Part shown: positions 49,901-61,600 of the stretch, piece by piece | Position numbering within the stretch: position 1 is the first letter of the stretch | How the letters are laid out: every line of letters begins with the position of its first letter | NCBI GenBank assembly: GCA_016785225.1 | Contig: JAFBJZ010000865.1 | Location: 186,001 to 250,000 of the forward strand | Length of the DNA stretch: 64,000 nt | Reading direction: 5' to 3' | Source: Psettodes erumei | Taxonomy: Eukaryota > Chordata > Actinopteri > Pleuronectiformes > Psettodidae | The notes under the pieces: generated by a model | What the model was told of the DNA's origin: nothing | What the model saw: only the letters and a program-made list of their open reading frames with translations | Database searches by the model: none | Program-made: the position numbers and the translations under genes

Positions 49901-52900
49901 TGGATCTTAAGGCTATCACTTTGCAAAGCCTCAGTGGTAAAGTTTGAGTGTAATGATGGTAACAGCAGTGCAGAACATGTATTGTAATAATTAATTACGG
50001 AGTCAGTGGCCCAGTTGTTGGTGAACACCAGTGAGTCCTGAGGGCAGGGAAAGACAATTCAAAGGGTTTTATCTGATGCTATGCAAATATACCCTGTAAA
50101 TGCCACTGCCCTCTGCAGATAACTCAGGCCTGACAGGCTCATTGTGGTCTGTGGTACTGGCTCTATGTCACTGGGTTAGCACCGCATCACTGAAACTGGG
50201 CCTGGGAACCAAACCAGTGCTGCTGCATTCCCTTCTAATGGAAGTTACAGTTTGGTCACCATTTTCCAATGAGTAAATACTGTTTCTTTCAAACTCCAGC
50301 TCCGTTATGTGGTTGGATTCACTGTACAATCCAGATAACATTTAGGCAGTTGGCAGGTTAAGGATAGTAGGACTTTTTCCACTCTTTCTACTGATGCCAC
50401 AAAAATAATTGTGGGTGGGAAAGGATGTTAACTTCAGCCTACACATTTTCAGTCTATAGAAAACCTTCTCTGCCATCTTTTGGTGTTTTTTTTCTGTCCT
50501 GTTTTGATGGGGAGTAATTGCCTTCCTGTTAATTTTCCCAATTGTGTATGAATATTTTACAGGCCAAATGCTTCTATTTTGATTTCAGTATATCTCACCA
50601 GGTGGTGATTATTCCTGAGGTGTGTGCAATCATGCATCATTCAAAGCAAGTTCTAATTTAATGTGAGTTATGAAGACATTGGAGGGTAATCAGAATCTTT
50701 GTATCACAACACAGTTGTGTCACTTGTGTCACTGTCTTTCCATTATCGAATAGTCTGAACGTTATTTTTTAATTAGATAAAAAAAACAGTTTGAACTTTA
50801 TCATCTTGAGTCAAAGACAGTGAATATACTGGATGCGAGATTCAATCATGGGAATCATTCCTGCTCCACATGATGTGACAGAATAATGCAACTCTGCTAG
50901 TGACACACAGAGGGCCTTGCCATCAGTTGTGTGTCAGTAATCTGCATGTAGGACGGCAGGACCGTCTGCGTCCCAGCCCACCGTCTGTACCTCTATCTTG
51001 GCCAGGGGGTTTCGTGGTTCATCCCCGGGCTGGGTCTGCTGTTCTTGGAGCCCCTGTGGAACAGACCGATAAGTCAGTCTTGGGCTGGGGTCAGTCTGAG
51101 TCGCTGCGCTGGAGGTAATAGAGGTCCCGGGGGTTAACACTGAGATCATTCCCCTGCAGTCAGCCTTCCACTCCTCTTTGCCCTCCTCCTGCTCACGCGT
51201 ACGTTCTCATCCTGTCTCGTCCATCCCCTCCCACTCGGTTGCTCTCTCTGCCTCGGCCCCTCCACCTTCGATCCATATTGTCCCGCCCCACCTCCATCTA
51301 CATCCAAACCCCGCCTTTGTCTTATTACCACTTCATTCTAATCTCATTGCCTTCCTAGCCATCTGTATTCTATTTTTGCTTCTCAGGCATCGGTACCCCC
51401 CTCCTTCCTCTTTCGTTTCTCTCCTTGACTCTCAAAACGCCAATATGTCGGAGGGGTAAAAAGGGGGGGAAATGCAAGAAAGGGATGACACGCAGGCGAT
51501 TGGTAACCATGGCAACGCATGCAGCTTGTCAAAGTGTCGCTCGCACCAGTGTTGGATTGCTTCAATAACTGCTTCCCTCTCCGTGCTTTTTCCCCTCTTT
51601 CTTCCAACCCTTTCTTTCTTCTCCCTCCTTTACACACATTCACACCAAAAAAACCCCCCAAAAAACCCAGGCCCTCCTTGCCAACACTCATTCATCTCAG
51701 TGTTCCTCATCTCGCTAATTGATAACCCTAATTGGGTACAAGAACCAATCCTCCACCTCCTTGTATCCTCGGCAGACAGACTCCCCTGTGTAACGCTCTC
51801 CCAGAATAAGGTCAGACTATGAAGAGAATAGTATCTGTGCAGTGTGACAGCTCGGCGTCAACACTTGGTTTGCATAAATGCGCACAGCCTTCTACAGTGT
51901 GCCGCCGCATCTGAGCCGGTGCTGCAGCTGTATGCGTAGTGATGTGCTGACATATGGAGGCTGACAGTTATCAGACGTCCCCAGTGTGGCTCTCTGTTCC
52001 CCCTGTCAGCCCGGGCTGAGCCAGGAGCACATTAGAATCTGATCTATCTCCCCTCTGTGGCAAGTGGATGCAGAGCACTGGAGTGTGTCACAGCCCTCTT
52101 ATAGGAGAGAGAAGAAGAGGGCTCGGTGCCTGACTGCTGTGCTCGGCAGACGCGCGGAATAACAGCATTTTTATTCTCCGTGCGTCTCCGTTTCATTTCT
52201 GTCTCCTCTCTGGCTGTCTCTGTTCTACTTTCCTCTCTTCTCATATCCTCTCCTCCTTCCACTGTTCCTTTAATTTCAGCATTTTTCATTTCTCACACTG
52301 CACTGCCTGCCCGGCCACCCACCCCTCTTTCCCATTTTCCATCTCCTGCTCCCCTGCTTGCCTTTTTTTCTGAGTGCTTTCTCTTGCCCACTGCATTCCC
52401 CGCATGTCTTCCTGGCACCCTGCACATGTCAAACACAAGGCCGTACCTGCACCATTTCGCTCAGCTCTCCTCAAGGGAAGAATGGGGCTGTTTTAACAAA
52501 TGTCCATGGAACACACAGTTAAAGGGATTATCTAAAAATAGACCCAGGCCCATTTTCATTCCCATCTTGATTCATTTTTATTCACAAATTTGTTTTTTCC
52601 TTTTGGTTTTACCTTTCAGGCTGCCTTGGGATCAGTCCATCATAGTCTACCAACTTGAGCTGAGTGTTGCGGTTACAGTGAGGGGAGAAATTCTGTCCCT
52701 CATCTGCAAACAGTCCTCACAAAAACATTGTGCGCGATGTGACGAGTGTTATCAGTCAGTGTCCTGGATTTTTAATGGATGTGCGTGCACAGAATCTTTG
52801 TTTATAATGGAAAAGGGCATTATTCTTCTGCTAAGAGTTGTTAAAGCATTGTGAAAGTATCCTAACAAACAGCAGTGGGAAAACACTCATTCTGAGTCAA

Positions 52901-54539
52901 GCATCATCAAAACCAACCCATTACTTCCTGCCGCTACTGCACTCTCCCATGTGAATAGGTATGTAAGTGTTCAGAGGAACAAAAAAGGCCGATTAAATGC
53001 ATTTAAAGGGATGCTTGTGTTCCACTAAATGACTGTAAAACCCAGCAGAAACAGTGCAGGGGGAAGCAAAGCACACGCAGTATGCAGGTTCAGAAGGAGA
53101 CTGATCTTCTCCGCTCCTTCGTCGAGCAGCGGAGCTTTAAGCTCTGAGCCTGCTGCAGCAGAGACCGGCACGCCGCAGCGTCCTTTAATACCGCCCTCCT
53201 CATGCAGCCGGTGTAACACCTTTGTCGAACCGTGTCTGAGCAGGCCGGGTCCAGACTAAGGCGGCCTAGACGGGATTCTTCTCGCGGACTCATGACATGG
53301 GCAACAATGATCCAGCAAGACTGACTCCACGCTGACGCAAGATCTGAAAGCTCACTCCTCCCTGGGGCAGCGAGAGGCTGTTGGTTTACCATCTGAAAAC
53401 CTAATGAGGCCGTGTTAGCATTCAGGAAACAGTAAAATGAGAAGCAGCAAGGGCTCCTTCCATGTGGTCTCTTTGTACTGCTCCAGATAGTCCACAGGCG
53501 CTTTTTCACAAGCACAGTCAGATGCACTAAGGAGAACTGGCGTGAGAAATTAACACTCCATAGGAGAGCAATTGAATTGCATTTAAGAGGAGCATGTAAG
53601 GGAAGAAAATCAAATAAGTATGTGAATCTGCTGTCCCCCCGCCCCCAAAAAAAACAACCACATTACATAAACCAAGCCGAGATACACACCCTGTACTTTA
53701 CAAGCCATTTTTAACCCAGTGCTATTTTAGACAACTACACTCAGCCATTTTTATGACACTCTCCGGCTTAAATCAATTACGAGGAGCAGCACTGGCGTAA
53801 GACATCAGCAGTAATAACCCACGGGGCTGTGGGTCTCACTGAGTGAGTGGTGATTATAGAAAACCACACTGACTGCGAGCTGCGAATGTGGCCAAGGACA
53901 GACTGACACAGTCAAACGAAGCATCCGCTCAAAAACGAAGAGGAGAGAAGTCAAAACCTGAGGAAAGTGTTTTTGGAACAACAGTAGACTTCCACGCTCG
54001 CCCGGCTTCTCCTGCTGCGCCCGGCGGCAACCATCTTGCTCTTTGCTTTGGCAGACCTGCTCTTCTAATGAGCTTGATCGGGTCATTTTCTTAAAGCAGG
54101 TCTGATTCTTTCAAATACGGGTGTCCTGGTCTGAGCCTCTGCCCTGCAGCTCTCATTTGTCATTATGAGTATCTAGCATGTGCATATACTGTATACCTAT
54201 TACTCCTGTATTCTCCCTCAGGTTGAACCGCGACTTCATCTCTGCAATGCTGCCTATTATTATCTAAAAATAGCAGCATCCATCAATACAATTGTTTCGA
54301 TCCCATCGTTCTGACAGCGGGCCTTTTCTTTTTTCTCTGTCGTTTTTTCAGCTGGACCCAGAGAACACCGGTTTCATTGCAGTGGAGAACTTCACCAGCT
54401 TGGTGGAGCACCATGAGCTGCAGCTGGACCCGTCCAAGCTGGACATGCTGTTAGCGCTCGTCCAGAGCAATGAGGAGGGACAGGTGTGCTACCAGGAGCT
54501 CATCGAGCTGGTGAGTGGAAACCAGACGCGCGCGCAGCG

Positions 54540-54593
<54 letters not shown>

Positions 54594-56846
54594 CACATAC
54601 GCGCTCGCGCTCCCATTGGATTCCGCAAAGGTTACGGAATTGATTCGGACAGAGCCAGCGAGCTCCGCGGTAGCGAAGATTGACTCGACCACTCGGGCCG
54701 CTGTCCTGCAAAAGGCGAATCAATCTCTCCGGCTAATGTGTCGGTAAATCCGGCCACTTGACCTCGCGGGCCGCGCGCGGCGGGAACTGGAGAACGCCCA
54801 CGCCGAGCTGACGGAGCCGCGGGATTAAGGCAGCAGATTTTATTTATCATAAGCGACGTGTTCAGACGCGGCTCGGTGGCCCACTTTGAACCATCCTGTT
54901 TGTTCTAACGGCGGCGAGACCGATGCTGCGCAGTGTCGACACGAGAACAGGCCGCGCGCGATTATATTCTCGCGAATACAGCAGCAGATACCTCGCTCCA
55001 AATCTGCTTTGAATGTGAGGTCAGGCTCACGGTTCCTTCCCGGTTTCTTATTATTAATCCCCCCCCGCCTCTTCACCTATCTGTGTTTACAATGGCGCTC
55101 ATTTTACAAATTCATGTAGAGCTCTGTGCGAAAAGGCGGACTCTCTCCGAACGCGTCGGTGAGCACCTGCCTTCGGCTCCTGGCACCGTACGGGTGAAAG
55201 CACCGTGATTAATTCATCGCACCGCAATCCCTGGCACACTTTCCCGTCCTTAAGCTCATTCCCCGCTCTCTCTCTGTCTCTCTCTCTCTCTGTTGATGTG
55301 TCTCTCTCTTTTCTCTTGTGTTTGTGCTACCTGTGGTTTGTGACGGAGGCCACGCCAGGCCGCTTTGTGCATTGCCCCTCCCTCTTGAAAATGCACAGCT
55401 CTCTCTTTTCTCCGTCATATTTTCAAAATCCATCTCATTTCACTGCACCCTCATCTTCACCCCTCCCTTTTTCTCCAGCCATGTAATACACCCCCCCCCC
55501 CCCCCGCACCCCATTTATTCTGAACCTGCCTCCTTGAACCCTCAGATCTCATTCCCCTCTTTTTCATTCTACAACCCCATATGAGCGTATCTTGGGTAAA
55601 AAAAAAACAACAAACAAAAAAACAAACCCTTTCTCGTCTCCACCGGCATCGGGGAGAAACTTTCAAAATTGCCCATCAGCCAAATTCAAATTGCCTTCGA
55701 TTAGCCCAGCGCTGGCAGTAGCAGGCAGTAATCGGAGGTAATTTGAGAATGCCCAACGTCACGTAGATATCGACCCCCTCGGCCTTGTCTGGTGCATGCA
55801 TGTGAGGCGCACACAGATCACACCCACACCGCTCTGCGCATGCATACGATTTGCATATATACAAACGCTTTGAATCATTTCATTATTAATTAATGCAGTC
55901 AGGCACTTCCTCTCTGTCTGTCTCACTGGTGCGTGAGACACACACACACACACACACACACACACATTCTCAAACAGCAGACAGACTCTCATTCATACAC
56001 ATGAGCGCTGCCAGTACAGATTTGCTGACTAATTTAGAGGGCATTCAAATGTGGATGCAAATCGCCCGCCCCCCCACCCCTCACCTCACCCCACCCCACT
56101 CCGTCACGCGGCATGTGATGCGTGAGCTCTGCGGGGTTCTCTGTTCTCCGAGATGAGCTGCAGGCTGCCGCGGTGGGCGGAGAAGTGCCTCATGTAGCAT
56201 GACATTTTCAACCAGGTCATCAGCAAACTCCCTCCAGCCGTCTTTCTCTCTCCCCTGTCTCCTTTCTCCTTTCTGTGTGCCGCTCTCTGGCTTTCCTCAT
56301 TTCTCACACTGAATCTCTCCAGCTTCCTCCTTTTCTTTACTTTGCGTTGTCTTTGCTGTTTTACTTTTCTCCGGCGCTCCCTTCCCGCTTTTGCTCTTCT
56401 CCCTACCCCCCCTGCTGCACATCTGTGTATCTCAGGCAGATAGTAGCAGTCCACAGTGTGTGACAGGTGACTGTCCTATTTTTCATTCGGAGAGTTCAAT
56501 GCTGCCATTATATTACAGCCAGGGCTCAAAGCCTGGTGTCTGTATTGATTTGTGGTCTGACCTCAGCTGAAGATGAAACACTGCACGCTATTAAAATGGA
56601 CATAGCAAGGCGCAATGAGGGTTTGTGTGTGTGTGTGTGTGTGTGCACTCAGCCCATGCTTTTCTGATGCTTTGGTCTTTAGGGATTCCTCCCAGTTGTG
56701 TCTCTTAGCGGCTGTGTTCAACATTTTTTTCTGATTTGTTGTTCTGCATTCACTCAGCGCAGCCGAGAATCCACACTGCTCCTTTCGACCTCAGTGGGTG
56801 TAAATGTGTTTGAACCGCACCGTTAGGCAACAGCTTCTCTGGTGTC

Positions 56847-56887
<41 letters not shown>

Positions 56888-57035
56888 GTACAAGACTGTC
56901 TCTGACATCTCTTATGTTCAACACATCTTTCATGCAGGGCGGTCTTAGCCAGAGAACTCCATCAGTTCAGCCAGAGGGGTGAATAAGTAACGCTCCGCTA
57001 AAACCTCTCTTGGGGGAGCTGTGCGCTCACACACA

Positions 57036-57133
<98 letters not shown>

Positions 57134-58572
57134 CACACGCACACTCACACTCTCACACACACACTCATGCATATACGCTCACAAAGAGTATGGGTCTGTA
57201 CCTAACTACAAATCCAAATTTGCAGCGAAGTCTCGCACTAGTAAGACAAACAACTCACATTTGACACACGGTGACACGTTTCCACACAGTTACGCACAGA
57301 CATTTTGGCAACGCAGGAGGCTGAGAGACACCCCGGGGTGACAAAGTTCACACATGGTCGGGCTCCGGGGATGGGGGGATGGTTCTGTGATAGACGAGCG
57401 TCTGTTTATAAGCCGGGCCGTCCCGAAGCCGGATGTATTCCAACGTGCTTAATTGCACGTATCAATTTTCTTTAAAGCGAGTCCTCTGATGCTATCATGT
57501 AACAGCTGTGTAATTGAAGAAGTGTGTCATTGTTTTCCTTCAGGTGGTAATTTGGCTAATGTTCGACAGAGATCCAAAATGGCTGCCACGGTTAATTACG
57601 CGGTTAGAGGGTGTATTTTAGAGATTATGGCGAGTGATTGTCTTTGCTCAGGTTGGAGGATTTTAAGACTGTTGCTCTCGTGCCTTATTTTTACCGCTCT
57701 GCCCAAACGTTGCACTTACATTTCTTTGTTCCCTCGGGACATAGAGTTAAAGAAAAACACTTAAGAGGTTCGGCTTTACACCGAGTGCGTCTTTTGTCAC
57801 GTTTGAAGCGGCGCTGTAAGAAAGAAAGACCTTAAGTGCCCACAGTGCATCAGTCTCCATGGACACAGATGTTACCTATCAACATCACATCCCACACCAA
57901 ACTCTATTCAAGGTTGTTTGGGCTTTTCTTCATTTTAGAAGTTGTTTTTCTTTAGCTTTAACACTGCAATGATTTAACCATGAAGGAAGGCTGTGGCCAC
58001 ATACTGCTGGGGGGGGGCTCCCATTTTAAAAGGATTTAGGGGAGAAAGAACTTGAGTATCTGGGTCAGGGTAGAATCAGCGAGGCTGAGATCTGCAGTGA
58101 TTCGGATTCCGCTGCGAGAGTGCACGCGTCCAAGGGAGGGAGTGAGCAAGGGAGAGAGGGATTGTGGTCTTCGGAATGACTCACAAATTAGATAGTAAAT
58201 GGGTGTAGTGTCACTGTTAGCCCTTCGGTGGTGAATCACTATGTAAGCTCGGTTAATTGGCACAACCCTCTAATGATAAACGAACCATTGTGTGTGTGTC
58301 GGTTTGAAGCGAGCCGAAGATGGTCGCCATCAAAAAGTCAAAATCCAAGCAGTTCATGGATTTGTTTTTGTATATGCAGAGCAGATGTCGGAATGGCCTT
58401 TAAACCCTGCCTTTTTTTATTGTTATTACTAATTAGTATTGACCTGTGAGCTATTGACCATGTGATGTGGCTAATTAATCCATCAAGGACAATTGACTAA
58501 AGCTGAGAGCAGCATGTACAGTAGGCAACACACAGCTATCAAGCGGAGGAGGAAGGAACCTTGCTGTTTGAT

Positions 58573-58609
<37 letters not shown>

Positions 58610-61600
58610 CCACTGTCAGCTTGGCCCATTGAGCCGTCCCTTAAGGGGAATACTATCTTTATCTTTGTGCTCTCACCCTCAGCATCAATTATTCCCTGGC
58701 AGACGTTGCATCGTCAGGGAACTTCCACCCTTACCGATGCGCAAGTCAGAGGTCCCCCCCCCCATTCAAACGTTTCATGTGATCTTTGGTGCACCTCGCT
58801 CCGCTCGCTCCTCTCAGTGCATCGTGGCAGGTTTTGGGCTGCTCATGCGCGCCTTATTGTCTGGTCGCCGTCTCTCTCCTGTCGTCACTTCAAAAGGCTG
58901 CTAATGCTCACTTTGGAGGCGCCAGTCCCGCATGTCAGAGAAGAGGCAAAACAGAATGACAGCTATGCTTAGCTACGTCTGGGGGGGGGGGGTTCACATA
59001 GAGCCAGTATGAATGGGAGAGAATGCAGCGCAAGGTGGAGAGGCGGCATCGGTGCTGTCAGCGAGCCAAGCGCTGATGGAATACATTCAGAAACAGAGAT
59101 TTTATTTGGAGGAGAAGGCCAGCAGAGGAAGAAAACACAATTACATTTATATTCTTTAACGTCTCTCCACTCCACCACCACCCCCACCCACCCCTTCAGA
59201 TAAACACACTTGTTCTTTTTTCACTGTGAATTCATCTATGCGAAGGTGTTCGGAATGAGGAAGGATGCATCTCGCCTTCATTGTCCACCGGTGCCCTCCA
59301 GAAGCTGTAGGCTGGGTTCACCCAGGCAGGCATCTCATCTTCCCTTCTTAATTTCCCCCTCTCTGCCTTCTAATGTCCCTCTACTCCTCTTCCTCTGCAT
59401 TCGCTCCCTGCCTCAAGTATAGCATAATTGCATTTTCCGGGCCTGATTTCCATACTAAATATGCATCCCTCCATCTGCGGAAGAGCCAGCAGCCCCGCTC
59501 AACATCGCTCTGGTTATCGCCGTGCAACAGGCCCTCTCACCCTCACCGTACAACCAGGGGTGTCATGATTACCCACAGTTAGGGTAGTTACCACGTCCTT
59601 GTCTGCTCACTTCCAAAAGGGATGAGTACTTTTTTCCTTAGTGATTTCTTGAAAAGTGAAAAAACCCAACTCCGTTTGTGAAGCAATCTGTTCATTACCT
59701 CTTCATTATTTGCTCATTTATTTCCAGTCTTTGTCCTCCAGTATGTTTAGCTCATTAGCTCTTATAGATATTGACCCATAATTTATTTCACTGCGCCCCC
59801 TGCTGTGTCTCCATATAATGAGTCTACAAACAGTAGGGCCTGGTTAATGAATTACGAGTGGTGTACTTTAATGGCGGGTTGTACTTCCTACAGGCCCCCC
59901 TCTGGAGGTTTCATTGCGCTTCACGCGAGGCTGCCATATTGTCTAAACTTACTATTATGAGAAACCTGCGCACGGGGTGTGCTGTTGTTGATTTATACTG
60001 TTAACAGTAGCAGCTGCTGCCCCCTTGCCCTCTTTCTCTTCCTTTTCCCGGAAACCCGTTTTCATGAAGTTGTCACATCACATCATAACACACAGATAAT
60101 GGCTAAGTGAGCCTGTTGTCCTCAGAGGAGCTGTATTGTTTTAGCTGCGCTGGAGACTTCAGGCATCTGGCTCTGCGTTTACTATCAGCCATCAAGTAAA
60201 TCTTACCTGTGCAGCACACACACTTGTTGCCTGTATGGAAATGCAGATATTGACAGCTGGTCAGATGGTATTGTTAGTGGTAAATAGTGAAAAAGAACTC
60301 TCTGTGTTGTTAGTTCTTTGCCTCAGCGATCAAACACAGTGGCGTATGGATAATTTTCATCCTAAGCCTCTGTTGGGAAAAAAATATGTATCAAGAGTTG
60401 GTCCTGCCGGCCTGCAGGCTGCTGCAGAGCTCCTGCTCACTAAGCAAACCTGGTGTCTGTGATAACATGGTGGCACACACACGCGCACACACTTTCTCCC
60501 TTTTTGCGCAATAGCTCCTCCTAACAATACGTTGCCTTTCAAGGGCAAAATAACTTCAGCAGCCCATTTGTGACAATGCCCGAGCTACAATCAGCCCTGC
60601 GAGCAGTCGCACTTAGGTTTTTGTCTGAATCAAAACCGCTCCTTCATTATTCAGGTTTCTTATCAGCTATGAATATTCAGCTACAGCTCTGTCAGAAAGC
60701 AAAGCGGGATCACCAGACATTAATACATGTAATTTGGTTTTGTTAATAATATTTTAAATGAAGATTTGCGCCTGGTAAATCAAATTGACACTTGTTGCAT
60801 ATACGTATAGGGCTCTTCTTACCCCCTAATTTCTGCATTAATTGGAATAAAATTTTCATCTGCCACTCAAAGATAAGATTGTTTTTACTATACTGCATAA
60901 TGCTTTCAGTACTGCCACACACAGATGGGACAGCCAGAGTGTTGAAAAAAAAAGAATTTGGATGAGAATTTTGCAAAGAATTTTAGCTTCACTGTTTTCT
61001 GTATCAGTGATTCCACTTACTGGACACTTGAAACCTAGAACTCACACATGACTGCTAAACGTAGAAGTAGAAACACTGAATATAACAATGTTCAAGGCAA
61101 GAAAAATTAAGAATAACAAAAGAATGTCATCTCCCTTTCCTCTGACTAGCAGCTGATAAAAGCAAGACTTATATAAACCGTCATGCCATCCCCTCGTGAA
61201 GTCAGCACTTTATGAATCTCGGCACGTCCCCATCTAGGATGATTAGTCACACTGATGAGCTTCCCTCAGATTATACGAAAAGGAGGCTGTCCTCCTTTGC
61301 TGACGTTTGAGCCACTTTGCGTGAAATAAGTAATGGCTTTAATTGCGAAGATGAGAAATCCAGCAGCAGGCGATGATGGGATCTGTTCTTCCCGGTAGAG
61401 GTGTGTCCTCCAGCCGCTCGAACAGTGACTTGGGATGGGTTTAGTGCAAAAAAAAGACATTCAGTCATCAAGTAGCAAAAAAAAAATGCATGAAATGGTC
61501 GCACACTTGTCAGCTGGTTACTTAAACTCGCAATTAACAAGTCAATCATCTGAAAAAAACCTAACTCCCAGCGAAGGTCTTTTTCAAGCTCCTGTCAGCT

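Larger units (their letters stand above)
47034..54351. other. rhbdl1: rhbdl1 intron 1
   Basis: A 7.3-kb intron with no recognisable coding exon. It contains a GT microsatellite (47471-47500), a reverse CTCF-like site (50106-50119) and an X-box-like motif (51503-51516). The long open frames at 47343-47891 and 52126-52854 run through low-complexity GT- or CT-rich sequence and look accidental. Confidence 0.6.

Noticed and set aside
52126..52854. 242-codon plus-strand frame, the longest uninterrupted frame in the window
   Set aside because: It runs through CT-rich low-complexity intron sequence with few stops; the composition is hydrophobic and Ser/Pro-rich with no family similarity or splice partner.
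57010..57341. Thr-His repeat frames and Cys-Val frames on both strands
   Set aside because: These are translations of the AC/GT microsatellite.
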